NCBI RefSeq assembly: GCF_003184185.1
Contig: NZ_QHJG01000013.1
Coordinates: forward strand, 35,897-77,769
Length of the DNA: 41,873 nucleotides
Direction: 5' to 3'
Origin: Legionella qingyii
GTDB taxonomy: Bacteria; Pseudomonadota; Gammaproteobacteria; Legionellales; Legionellaceae
The notes under the pieces were generated by a model. It saw nothing but the letters and a program-made list of their open reading frames with translations, was not told the DNA's origin and made no database searches. Positions 1 through 8,800 of this stretch are shown one piece after another (the first letter of the stretch is position 1; each line of letters starts with the position of its first letter). The position numbers were made by a program, and so were the translations under genes.

Positions 1-984
1 TAAACAGTGGTTCAATATAAGATGTATCTGGACCTTGAACAATGACATCAACCCAATCTCCATAGGAGTTAATGCCACACCTTGTGAACCTAAAGCAACC
101 CCATAAGACATCTTATGGAAAAAAACAAAGGATTTATTTTGATTAATTATTTTATCCATCTGCTTGGGATGAGCTTCCAAATAACGCTTTATTGCCTGCA
201 TGGAGGCATTATCTTTAGTCATCACCCCTTTTTTAATCAATACTCCGGCAATTGCAGTATAAGGTTTTCCATTTTGGGAGTCATAACCTATATAAAGATT
301 GCTGCCATCTTCAAGTTCAATCACTCCCGAGCCTTGAATTTCCAAAAACAAACGATCTATAGGGCTATTAATCCATACCAAAACACGTGCTTTACCTTTA
401 AGTGCTCCATTATTAATTTCTTCACGAGTATAATAAGGAACCAGCTTTTTACCCTCTAACCGGCCTACAATACGGCGACTTTTTAGGTCGTTAAAAAATA
501 GACCCAAATCAGAAGTCACAAGATCATCTGGTGTTTCATACAGAGGAACATGAAATTCTTTGGATTTTTTATAACTTCCTTTAATTGTAGGGACATAATA
601 ACCGGTAAATAATCCAGGTTTTTCCCCAATATCAGTGAACTCTACCGGAGTAAACCATTTTTCAAAAAATTGTTTTATTTCCTGTTCTGATGTAGGAGAA
701 ATTTTTAAAGCAGCTTTACAAGCCGGTTGCCAATCCTTTACTTGTAAATCTATATGATCCGTCCCGACAACTGCCTCCGGGTTTTGCTTGATAAAAGCAC
801 GGCATGATGTCTGAAAAGTCAGTAAGGATTTGTTTAAATCTGCTGATTTCCAACCAGGCAAACGTTCAAAATCAGCCTGTCTGAACATCTTTGAGGGCTG
901 TTTTGCCGGCCAAAACCACCATGCCAAACTACTTAAGGCAATCAAGGCTAAAAAAAGTGTAATAGAGATAATTTTCGTTTTCAT
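1..984 (-). CDS. mltA: Membrane-bound lytic murein transglycosylase A (MltA), 3' end outside window, probably frameshifted
   Basis: Translating the minus strand from the ATG at 984 gives a protein with an N-terminal membrane anchor (MKTKIISITLFLALIAL), then MltA-family blocks: FTGYYVP, an RLFLEIQGSG block, LYIGYDSQNGKPYTAI, SMQAIKRYLEAHP and NQNKSFVFF. MltA cleaves the MurNAc-GlcNAc bond of peptidoglycan in the periplasm. Homology runs to GVALTP (residues 302-307, ending at 64). The family then expects an SLAVD...IP(L/Y)G block, which is absent. The frame stays open to the window edge with unrelated residues, while a neighbouring frame from 64 reads YGDWVDVIVQGPDTSYIEPLF, plausible as the sequence following IP. 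I infer a short deletion with frameshift near 64-68. The catalytic Asp would lie beyond the window. Identity is confident; the broken state is likely but not proven. Confidence 0.8.
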   Translation of the reverse strand, partial: MKTKIISITLFLALIALSSLAWWFWPAKQPSKMFRQADFERLPGWKSADLNKSLLTFQTSCRAFIKQNPEAVVGTDHIDLQVKDWQPACKAALKISPTSEQEIKQFFEKWFTPVEFTDIGEKPGLFTGYYVPTIKGSYKKSKEFHVPLYETPDDLVTSDLGLFFNDLKSRRIVGRLEGKKLVPYYTREEINNGALKGKARVLVWINSPIDRLFLEIQGSGVIELEDGSNLYIGYDSQNGKPYTAIAGVLIKKGVMTKDNASMQAIKRYLEAHPKQMDKIINQNKSFVFFHKMSYGVALGSQGVALTPMEIGLMSLFKVQIHLILNHCL

Positions 985-1108
985 AGCGGACAATTTTTAC
1001 ACGTTATGGAATATTTTGCAACAAAGTATAGCAGAATTTAACCATTAAGTTCTTATTGAAAACTATTGGCAAGCAAAAAATTCTATTAATAAGAAATTGA
1101 TTTTAAAT

Positions 1109-1150
1109 AATATTTATGGAACTCACAAACAAAAAAATTCCATAAATATT
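1109..1150. terminator. AT-rich perfect inverted repeat between the pilin operon and mltA
   Basis: AATATTTATGGAA at 1109-1121 is matched exactly by TTCCATAAATATT at 1138-1150, with a 16-base A-rich loop. It lies just downstream of the last pilin gene (minus strand) and upstream of mltA. It could end pilin-operon transcription or act as an operator. The stem is weak in GC and there is no clean U-run, so its role is uncertain. Confidence 0.4.
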
Positions 1151-1165
1151 CAATATAAAAAAATT

Positions 1166-1702
1166 TTAATAAATAGATGGTAAATACCGCCAACTACTCA
1201 CTCCTAAAGAAATTGTGCGCTCCTTTGCAAGACAAGGGATCACTCTTCCCGCACTGATAAAGCGTACTTGCAATAGCGAGGCAGGAGCCCCATCTTCCAT
1301 GGGTACTACCGTAATTCGTTGATGATGTGTTGCAGATTTTCGTCCTTTATACCGAACTACCAAACATGGAAACTCCCCCAAATCCTCAATGTAATACGTG
1401 TACTGGGTTAACCCACTCATCAAAGAACACCCTTTTTGATGAAGCAAATGATGTATCGCCTGATTTGCAGAATCTGAGTGAACCAAACAATCCTGATTGA
1501 ATGCTTGATGTTGATGCATTAATTGCAAAGTTACATCCTCTAATTGATAAAAGTTCTGATGTAACATTTCTTGTTTATTAATTGCCTTATAATAGAGCAA
1601 TACATGCTGCATTGAAGTCAATACCAGTAAACTGATCACACCAATAATAAGCAAGGTTACTAATAAAATAAAACCTTTATTTGTTTCCATCGTACGACTC
1701 AT
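1166..1702 (-). CDS. pilX: PilX-like minor pilin (GspK-like, lacks Glu5)
   Basis: A 178-residue protein with a class III prepilin leader: METNKG followed by FILLVTLLIIGVISLLVL. The mature N-terminus lacks the glutamate normally at position 5, as in PilX and in the GspK pseudopilins that cap pili. The LLVLTSM stretch resembles the PilX N-terminal domain. The probable role is minor pilin in the initiation/tip complex of a type IV pilus or pseudopilus, cleaved by PilD. The ATG at 1702 overlaps the stop of the PilW-like gene by four bases (ATGA), suggesting translational coupling. A start at 1690 would give a shorter leader and is the alternative. The C-terminal part is not recognisable. Confidence 0.7.
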   Translation of the reverse strand: MSRTMETNKGFILLVTLLIIGVISLLVLTSMQHVLLYYKAINKQEMLHQNFYQLEDVTLQLMHQHQAFNQDCLVHSDSANQAIHHLLHQKGCSLMSGLTQYTYYIEDLGEFPCLVVRYKGRKSATHHQRITVVPMEDGAPASLLQVRFISAGRVIPCLAKERTISLGVSSWRYLPSIY

Positions 1703-2442
1703 GATCCGCGCACCAAAACCCTAAGCTCATGCGTTTTGTTCTCATCCAAGCCCATACTAATTTCGAGAAACTGCTTCTCTTTTACGCGTCGATTTCGGGT
1801 ATGCATGAAATGAATTAACGGAGTTATTTCTTCTGTATGGACCAACTGATAATGTAACGTATCCTCATGATTTGCATTGTTCTTAATGAACCATTTCTCC
1901 TCAAGATACTCACCAACATAAGGTGAGGTGTTATAGGAAAAATACAGAGGCTTGTTGAGAGTAATAAGTAAATGCTCACTTTGTGGTTCGATATCGAATA
2001 TTTCTTGTATCTCAGCATGTTCACAATCTGCAATCAGTATTGGACGCCTTTTATGAAATATCACCGAATTCTGTACCAATATTCCTGTTGAATTTTGAAT
2101 TTTAACTATTTTTGCAAAATGTTCATTCATGCGATTTATTTGAATGAATTGATTCGGATAATTACTAATATTCAATGCACGAATCTTGTTGTGATGATTT
2201 CGTCGATCAATAGTTTGCAGGCGATCCAACCCTAAACATGGCGTAAAACCTGCTCGTCTAATACTATCACTCAGCAAATCACTCACCCATTGCAAATCAA
2301 AACGCATTGCTAAAATTTTTTCTGTCTCAAGATATTGATGCTTACTTTCTAAATAAAGTTGGATTAATTCAGTCATAATCACGCTTGCCAAAAAAAGACT
2401 TATTAATACCTCGGTCAAACTGAGCCCCATCTGTTTTTTCAT
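1699..2442 (-). CDS. pilW: PilW-like minor pilin
   Basis: A 247-residue prepilin-like protein: leader MKKQMG, cleavage before L, then SLTEVLISLFLASVI with Glu at mature position 5. The region after the helix (YLESKHQYLETE, SDSIRRAGFTPCLG) matches the PilW/GspJ pattern, where a short conserved segment follows the N-terminal helix. It is expected to insert into the inner membrane, be processed by the prepilin peptidase and join the PilV-W-X (GspI-J-K-like) tip complex. It overlaps the genes on both sides by four bases (ATGA at each junction), so the three form a tight operon read PilV, PilW, PilX. PilW is the best family name; GspJ-like is the alternative. Confidence 0.7.
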   Translation of the reverse strand: MKKQMGLSLTEVLISLFLASVIMTELIQLYLESKHQYLETEKILAMRFDLQWVSDLLSDSIRRAGFTPCLGLDRLQTIDRRNHHNKIRALNISNYPNQFIQINRMNEHFAKIVKIQNSTGILVQNSVIFHKRRPILIADCEHAEIQEIFDIEPQSEHLLITLNKPLYFSYNTSPYVGEYLEEKWFIKNNANHEDTLHYQLVHTEEITPLIHFMHTRNRRVKEKQFLEISMGLDENKTHELRVLVRGS

Positions 2443-2759
2443 CTAATATGACCTATGGGATTGCGTTTACGAGTTATGGTTCCTAGTTGTTCAAACCATG
2501 CAAGATGAATCAGTACCTGGTGATGTTTTTGTTGTATTTCCAAATGATATGAAGCGGGAATTGGAGGAAGTTTTGAAACTCTGGCTACCAACGTTTCCTC
2601 AATTTGGTCAAGAAATTGAGAGCCTTGTGTTCGAAAAACCAGTTGATTTAATAATTGTTTGCTCTGCGACTGTTGCTGTAATAAAGCTAGAGTCAAAGTA
2701 GTTAGCAGTACTAAAGATACCAGTACTTCAGTAAGGGAAAATCCCTTTTGACAATTCAT
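2439..2759 (-). CDS. pilV: PilV-like minor pilin, first gene of the minor pilin operon
   Basis: A 106-residue prepilin: leader MNCQKG, cleavage before FSLTEVLVSLVLLTTLTLALL, with Glu5 present. Length and helix resemble PilV/GspI minor pilins, but the globular part is short. It starts the three-gene minus-strand operon. The usual partners FimT, PilY1 and PilE are not adjacent: upstream sequence to 2985 is full of stops on this strand. Its role is most likely in the priming or tip complex of a type IV pilus-like machine. The fold is clear; the exact orthology is not. Confidence 0.65.
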   Translation of the reverse strand: MNCQKGFSLTEVLVSLVLLTTLTLALLQQQSQSKQLLNQLVFRTQGSQFLDQIEETLVARVSKLPPIPASYHLEIQQKHHQVLIHLAWFEQLGTITRKRNPIGHIR

Positions 2760-2985
2760 ATTCCATTATCCTGTGGTTGGTTTGCAGGCACAGGTTAGCG
2801 CCCTGGAAATAAAAATTCAAGATCTGCATCACTGCATACAAACTATAAAAGTCTCTAAGCGGACCAAAATGATCTATATCTATCCCATTAGATTGTTATT
2901 AATCTTTAATGTGCTTAAAATGACGCCGGATACAAGTCTAGAAGAAATACAAACAAAATAATTAGGAAATCAAAGGGGACAAACG

Positions 2986-4101
2986 ATGTATGCTTATTTC
3001 GCTAAAGGTGCAACTGTAGGTCAATTATTAACCCGTCGGGTTTTAAGAGAAATTACAAGTATTCCCGGGATAATTCTTGATCTTATATTTGCTTTGTTCT
3101 GGCTCCCTGATTATACCTCTTATTGGGATACAAATAGCGCATATATAGAATACGAGGATGGCACACGTCTCCATGGCGTGATGCGCGGTTTTTTTGGTTG
3201 GATAGGTGATATATTTGGCATTGCAATTGGTGCCCCTGTCGGAGCCATTATTGGTACTGCATTATTTTTTCCTGATTTACTATTCCGAGGATTTCTTTTT
3301 CTTAAAACGAAGCTGTATGATTCACTTGATGAGTTTGCTGTATTTATTGGCAAAACAACTTTTTTCGAAAACCTCAATGTTTATGAAGTACCAAGCAGTT
3401 ATTCTCAAAAAGCATGGAATCTTGGCGTAGCTACTATAGGCATGGCATTAACTGCCATCCCTTATATTGCTGCAAAAGCACTTGAATTTTTCGTACCTTT
3501 TTTACCCTTATCTGCCCCTATTGCTTACATCGGTTCTGAACTTGGTGGCCTGGCAGGCTGGGCTATTGGAGCACTACTCTATATGCCAGCCTATTTACTA
3601 AATAGATGTACCGACTTAATTGAACTAGGCAGAAATACGATATTTAAGGGCGTTGCACTTGTTTATGCAAAATCAGGGGAAGCTCCTGTCGGTGCCCCTG
3701 GACATCGGTCGGACTGTTGCGTACCAGATAAAGCAGTTCATTCAGATGAATTTCTTGATCAAGTAGAACATTATAAGCGCACTTCATGGGCACAACTTAT
3801 TTTTGGCCCATTAAAAGGACAAGCATCTTCTGCTAAGAAAGAAAAAGATTCTGGATCAAATAATGAACTTTTGGATCCCATCACATTCGAACATCTAGGA
3901 GTAAATGGAACGCCTACAGTTATTGATCCTCATGGTCATACATTTAATGATGATCAAGGAATTGGAGCCAAAGGTATTCGATTTTGGGTACGCCAAAACC
4001 ATTCATGTCCCATTGATCGCCAGTATCTAACAGAATCCGATTTAATCCCCAATCGTGCCTTTGATGACTTGGCATCCCAAATGAATTTTTCTAAAAAATA
4101 A
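2986..4101 (+). CDS. Membrane-associated U-box protein, candidate Dot/Icm effector E3 ubiquitin ligase
   Basis: A 371-residue protein. Residues about 25-42, 68-105, 146-173 and 176-206 are long hydrophobic stretches rich in Gly/Ala/Pro. The tail (295-368) is a U-box: DPITFEH at 297-303, then IDPHGHTF (313-320), FW (333-334), CPIDRQYLTESDLIPN (341-356). The residues that contact the E2 in U-boxes such as CHIP (Ile and Phe of I-x-F, Pro of the second loop) correspond to I299, F301 and P342 and are all present. U-box E3s are a eukaryotic class otherwise found in Legionella effectors (LubX, GobX). I infer a translocated ligase anchored in a host membrane. SD-like AAAGGGG precedes the ATG by about seven bases. 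There is no bacterial signal peptide, and I do not recognise a named orthologue. Confidence 0.8.
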   Translation: MYAYFAKGATVGQLLTRRVLREITSIPGIILDLIFALFWLPDYTSYWDTNSAYIEYEDGTRLHGVMRGFFGWIGDIFGIAIGAPVGAIIGTALFFPDLLFRGFLFLKTKLYDSLDEFAVFIGKTTFFENLNVYEVPSSYSQKAWNLGVATIGMALTAIPYIAAKALEFFVPFLPLSAPIAYIGSELGGLAGWAIGALLYMPAYLLNRCTDLIELGRNTIFKGVALVYAKSGEAPVGAPGHRSDCCVPDKAVHSDEFLDQVEHYKRTSWAQLIFGPLKGQASSAKKEKDSGSNNELLDPITFEHLGVNGTPTVIDPHGHTFNDDQGIGAKGIRFWVRQNHSCPIDRQYLTESDLIPNRAFDDLASQMNFSKK

Positions 4102-4107
4102 TCTCAT

Positions 4108-4128
4108 ACCGGATGTTCATCATCCGGT
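4108..4128 (+). terminator. Hairpin after the U-box gene
   Basis: ACCGGATG (4108-4115) and CATCCGGT (4121-4128) form an 8-bp stem with a five-base loop seven bases after the stop. The following sequence is AT-rich but has no clean T-run, so termination is likely but possibly weak. Confidence 0.55.
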
Positions 4129-4161
4129 GATTAATTAAATGATTTTTAACCTAATAGGCTC

Positions 4162-4190
4162 GTGACAGAATGCTAAAGCTTGGATAATAT
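4162..4190 (+). promoter_or_regulatory. Probable sigma70 promoter of hisC
   Basis: GTGACA (4162-4167) and TAATAT (4185-4190) are 17 bases apart, close to -35/-10 consensus, and lie 28 bases before the hisC ATG. A TAGGGAAA ribosome-binding site sits between them and the start. Confidence 0.45.
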
Positions 4191-4217
4191 GATAAAAATT
4201 TTTAGTTAGGGAAAATT

Positions 4218-5348
4218 ATGACGGTTAACTTTCAGCAATTACCTCATCCAGGCATACAATCTTTAATCCCTTATAAACCAGGCAAATCCATAGAAGAATT
4301 AGCTCGGGAAAAAAGGATTAGTGACCACGATATTATCAAAATGGCCAGCAACGAAAATCCTTTAGGCTGTAGTCCTTTAGCTTTGGCCGCTTTAAAAGAA
4401 ATGTCCTCTCATACTCTGGCAACGTATCCCTCTCCCATGAATCATCCCCTAATTCCTAAACTGGCGCATAAACTCGAAATCGATACGGATCAGCTTTTTG
4501 TAAGTAATGGTTCAGATTATATATACACGATTCTATTAAACTGTTTCGCATTACATAATGACAAACACATCATCACCCACGAATATGCATTTAGCACCTA
4601 TGCGATTCAAGCAAATACTTTAAATATCCCGGTTCATACCATTGGGGTTGATTCAAATTGGCATGTCAACGTAGATAAATTGATTCAAGCATGTACCCCC
4701 CAAACAGCTATAATTTTTCTAGCGAATCCGAATAATCCTACAGGCATACTTATTAGCCCGAAAGAAATAAAACGCCTGTTAGAAAATATTCCAGAAAGCA
4801 CCTTATTGGTAGTTGATGAAGCTTATTATGAATATGCTGCGTCCCAATTAAACGAAAAAAGCATTGGATGGCTCGCCCATCATCCCAATTTAGTAATCAC
4901 ACGCACCTTTTCAAAAATATATGGATTAGCTGGCGTACGGCTAGGTTATGCGATGGCTCATCCCTCAATCATTGAACTCATGCGGCGTATACAACTACCA
5001 TTTACCGTCAATCAAGTAGCCCTCACTACCGCCCATGCGGCTCTGGATGATGATGAATTTATTCAATTAAGTTTACGGACTAATGCCGAGGGAATGCTGC
5101 AAATGAAAGAAGCGTTAAATCAATTGGATATCAATTACCTACCCTCCGCATGCAATTTTCTGACTATTGACTGCAAGGAAGACGGCATGTCGCTCTATAA
5201 CTATCTACTCGATAGAGGTATCATCGTTAGACCACTGCATCCATATAAGATGAACAATTACCTACGAGTCAGTATAGGAACCAAGGAGCAGAACAGCCGG
5301 TTTCTAGATACATTGAGTAATTATCAGAGTCTATTGACAATTCGCTAG
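4218..5348 (+). CDS. hisC: Histidinol-phosphate aminotransferase (HisC family)
   Basis: A 376-residue PLP-dependent class I/II aminotransferase, the usual HisC length. Visible motifs: MASNENPLG at 42-50, FLANPNNPTG around 168-176, VVDEAYYEY at 198-206 (Asp to the pyridine N), TRTFSKIYGLAGVRLGY with PLP-binding K233, and a C-terminal YLRVSIGT with the carboxylate-binding Arg. HisC converts imidazole-acetol phosphate to histidinol phosphate using glutamate. No other his gene is nearby, so this looks like a stand-alone HisC2-type copy, and some of these transaminate aromatic amino acids instead. The next gene is a pterin dehydratase tied to phenylalanine hydroxylation, which fits that alternative. 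Family certain, substrate less so. Confidence 0.9.
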   Translation: MTVNFQQLPHPGIQSLIPYKPGKSIEELAREKRISDHDIIKMASNENPLGCSPLALAALKEMSSHTLATYPSPMNHPLIPKLAHKLEIDTDQLFVSNGSDYIYTILLNCFALHNDKHIITHEYAFSTYAIQANTLNIPVHTIGVDSNWHVNVDKLIQACTPQTAIIFLANPNNPTGILISPKEIKRLLENIPESTLLVVDEAYYEYAASQLNEKSIGWLAHHPNLVITRTFSKIYGLAGVRLGYAMAHPSIIELMRRIQLPFTVNQVALTTAHAALDDDEFIQLSLRTNAEGMLQMKEALNQLDINYLPSACNFLTIDCKEDGMSLYNYLLDRGIIVRPLHPYKMNNYLRVSIGTKEQNSRFLDTLSNYQSLLTIR

Positions 5349-5420
5349 ATTGAGCCAAAATGGTGGGATTTTAGAGCACCGAAACGCAGCATAAATGAAG
5401 TAAGTGAGTAAGGAAATAAA

Positions 5421-5762
5421 ATGACTAGTGACTTAAGCAGCAAACATTGCGAAGCATGTGAAGGCATAGGGGCTGCATTAAATGCAGAACAAATTAAAAA
5501 TTTAATGCCTCAATTAAATAAAAATTGGGAAGTCAGCGCAGATAACCGAGTCATTAAGCGTAGTTTATCTTTTAACAATTTTTATGAAACAATGGCCTTT
5601 GTCAATGCTCTGGCATGGATAGCAAATATTGAAAATCATCATCCTGATTTAGAGGTAGGTTATAATTATTGTCACGTGAGTTTCATGACCCATGCACTTA
5701 ATGGCTTAAGTCATAATGATTTTATTTGTGCGGCAAAAATGGATAAATTGTTAGCGGACTAA
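5421..5762 (+). CDS. phhB: Pterin-4a-carbinolamine dehydratase
   Basis: A 113-residue protein with the PCD signature ENHHPDLEVGYN, in which two histidines act in dehydration, and the later VSFMTHALNGL segment. It regenerates dihydropterin after aromatic amino acid hydroxylation by dehydrating 4a-hydroxytetrahydrobiopterin. The N-terminal CEACEG leader precedes the core (LMPQLNKNWEV). It lies 72 bases after hisC on the same strand with an AAGGAAAT ribosome-binding site, so the two are probably cotranscribed; its partner hydroxylase PhhA is not in the window. A strong hairpin follows. Confidence 0.92.
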   Translation: MTSDLSSKHCEACEGIGAALNAEQIKNLMPQLNKNWEVSADNRVIKRSLSFNNFYETMAFVNALAWIANIENHHPDLEVGYNYCHVSFMTHALNGLSHNDFICAAKMDKLLAD

Positions 5763-5773
5763 AAAATGAATAT

Positions 5774-5803
5774 CCCGGGAACGGCAAAAAAGCGGAACCC
5801 GGG
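5774..5803. terminator. GC-rich hairpin between convergent phhB and dnaE; REP-like
   Basis: CCCGGG at 5774-5779 and again at 5798-5803 flank an A-rich loop, with partial pairing of the inner bases. It sits between two converging genes and can serve both strands. The right arm AGCGGAACCCGGG (5791-5803) recurs as its reverse complement at 26036-26048, so it also looks like a piece of a dispersed palindromic repeat. Confidence 0.6.
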
Positions 5804-5846
5804 CTTGCTCTCTCACATACCCCCCCAAGCTCCTTGCTGCGAAATA

Positions 5847-8800
5847 CTAATACTTCATCACCACTTGCTCATCACCCAAGAGATTGCTCAAAAGCTCAAG
5901 TAATTCATCACTGGGCATTACTTGCCATTGCGGTGCCAGACTCAACTGCGCTTTTGCATAATCATTGCTGTATGAAAACTGCACCGAGCAATGACCAACA
6001 TGAGCGCTTAACAGGGACTTAATCGAAGCTAAAATCCCTTGGCTCCCGGCATGCAAGCGCAACTCCAGACATCGAGCAAATTTAGTGCGCGCTGTAGGGA
6101 CATCGTAGAGAGAGTTTGCAGTCATTTTCACGCCGCCATTATAATCATCATGCGCTACTTCGCCTTCGATCACGAGCATATCTCCAGTCGCCAAGTTCGC
6201 AGCAGAAGACTCAAAAAGCTCTCCAAATACAACAACATCAAGTCGCGCCGTAGAATCATCCATACCCAGAATTACCAACTTCTTACCACGCTTGGTCACA
6301 ATCTTACGAATTCCTACTATTTGCGCACATATTATGGCTTTTTTGTGCATAGAAGGATTTAGCTGACTGATTGAAACGATAAAATCACCAAACTCACGAC
6401 GATATTGATCTGCTGGATGTCCGGTTAGATAAAAACCTAATACTTCCCGCTCCCCTTCCAGGCGTTGAGCCTCAGACCATGGTTTGCATGGTACATATTT
6501 ATCATCATTGCTCTCGTCTTCCAATAATGAAAACAAATCAAACTGGCCACTGGATTGATTTTGATGCTCCTTTTCCGCCACTTTTAACGCTTTTTCCAAA
6601 GAAGCAGTCAATATGGCGCGTTCCACATTCCAATCATCAAAAGCACCACTTTTAATGGTTGCTTCCAATACACGTCGATTGACTTTACGCAGATCGAGAC
6701 GTTGGCAAAAACTAAATAAGTCAGTATATATTCCTTTGGCACTCCGCTCTTCGGTAATGCAATCAATTGCGGATTCTCCCACGCCTTTTATCGCACCAAG
6801 ACCATAAATAATGGTAGCATCATCGGCGGTAGTAAAATGATACATGGAGTGATTGATTGAAGGAGGCAGCACCTTCAATTTCATATGCGCACATTCATCA
6901 ATAAAGGTGACTACTTTATCTGTATTATCCATATCTGATGACATTACTGCTGCCATAAATGCCGCCGGGTAATGTGCCTTTAACCAAGCAGTTTGATAAG
7001 CGACCAAGGCATAAGCTGCCGAATGCGATTTATTAAAACCATAGCCGGCAAATTTTTCCATTAAATCGAAAATATGAGTTGCAACTTTTTCATCAACGCC
7101 TCGGGCAGTTGCTCCCTCAGTAAAAATTTCTCGTTGTTTTGCCATTTCTTCTGGCTTTTTCTTTCCCATGGCGCGACGTAATAAATCAGCAGCCCCTAAA
7201 GTATAGTTTGCCAATACCTGAGCAATTTGCATCACCTGCTCTTGGTACAAGATAACGCCATAAGTTGGTTTTAAAATAGGTTCCAAATCAGGATGTGGAT
7301 AGTCAACTGCAGCACGCCCATGCTTACGATCAATAAAATCATCCACCATTCCAGATTGTAAAGGTCCTGGTCTGAATAAAGCCACCAAAGCGATAATGTC
7401 TTCAAAGCAATCTGGTTGTAAGCGACCAATTAACTCCTTCATACCGCGGGATTCCAGCTGAAACACCGCTGTTGTCTTACACGCTTTTAATAAATCAAAA
7501 GTTGCTTCATCATCTGTGGGTATTTGACTGATATCAACTGGTGGTAGCCCTTCCGCAGCCATTTTCTTATTTACTGTGGCTAATGCCCAATCAATAATCG
7601 TTAGGGTGCGCAGTCCCAAGAAGTCAAATTTGACCAAACCTGCTGCCTCAACGTCATCTTTATCAAATTGGCTAACAATTTGATTGGAGCCCTCTTCACA
7701 ATAAATAGCAGTAAAATCTGTAAGCTGTGATGGTGCAATCACTACCCCTCCAGCATGTTTTCCTGCATTACGGGTAATTCCCTCGAGCTTTAAGGCTAAA
7801 TCAATCAGTTCTTTGACTTCTTCTTCCTCGGTATAACGACGTTTGAGCTCTTCTTCCTGTTCTAAAGCCTTGCTTAATGTGATTCCAATTTCAAAAGGAA
7901 TTAATTTAGCTAGTTTGTCTACAAATCCATAAGGATGTCCTAAGACACGACCCACATCACGTACCACCGCTTTTGCAGCCATGGTGCCAAAGGTAATAAT
8001 TTGTGAAACACTTTGTCTCCCGTATTTCTCCGCCACATAATCAATGACTCGATCGCGACCCTCCATACAAAAATCGATATCAAAGTCAGGCATGGATACC
8101 CGTTCTGGATTCAAAAAACGTTCGAAAAGTAATTCATACTCTAAGGGATCCAAATCAGTAATTTTTAGCGCATAGGCAACCAGTGATCCGGCTCCCGATC
8201 CTCGTCCAGGTCCAACAGGCACGCCATTATTTTTGGCCCATTGAATAAAATCAGCCACGATAAGGAAGTAACCAGCAAACCCCATGTTATTAATAACGTT
8301 TAACTCGATTTGCAAGCGTTTATCATATGCTTCTCGAGATGCCTGCAGCTCTTCAGGTGATTTGTTTTTAAATATTTGCAGTAAACGCTCTTCCAAACCC
8401 ACTTGTGATAAATGAGATAAATACTCCTCAACAGTAGATCCATCCGGTATAGGGAAATTAGGTAGATAATTATTACCCAAGTTCAGTTTTACTGTGCAGC
8501 GCTTACTGATTTCAACAGTATTTTCTATTGCAGAGGGTAAATCAGAAAATAAAGCGACCATTTCATCAGCTGAGCGTAAGTACTGTTGTGCACTATACTT
8601 TTGCGTTCTTCTGGGATCTGCTAATGAATAGCCTTCATGAATGCAAACACGAGCTTCATGTGCTTCAAAATCTTCTTGATCAAGAAAACGTACATCATTG
8701 GTAGCGACTAACGGTAATTTCAACTCATCCGCTAATGAAATTAATTTTTCATTATAACGGGATTCATCGGGTCGTCCTGTACGTTGAATTTCCAAATAAA

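Noticed and set aside
115..1048. Plus-strand open frames at 115-459 and 830-1048
   Set aside because: They lie antisense to the mltA reading frame, which shows clear family motifs; their own translations have none.
2899..2918. TTAA-rich repeats before the U-box gene, considered as a PmrA regulator site
   Set aside because: The half-sites are spaced 7-9 bases, not the 11-base period of PmrA boxes, and the region is simply AT-rich.
2773..2961. A 62-codon plus-strand frame just before the U-box gene
   Set aside because: No ribosome-binding site or recognisable sequence, and it occupies the divergent promoter space between the pilin operon and the U-box gene.
6039..6807. Plus-strand frames of about 64-107 codons inside dnaE
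   Set aside because: Shadows of dnaE on the opposite strand; arginine/serine-rich translations with no signals.
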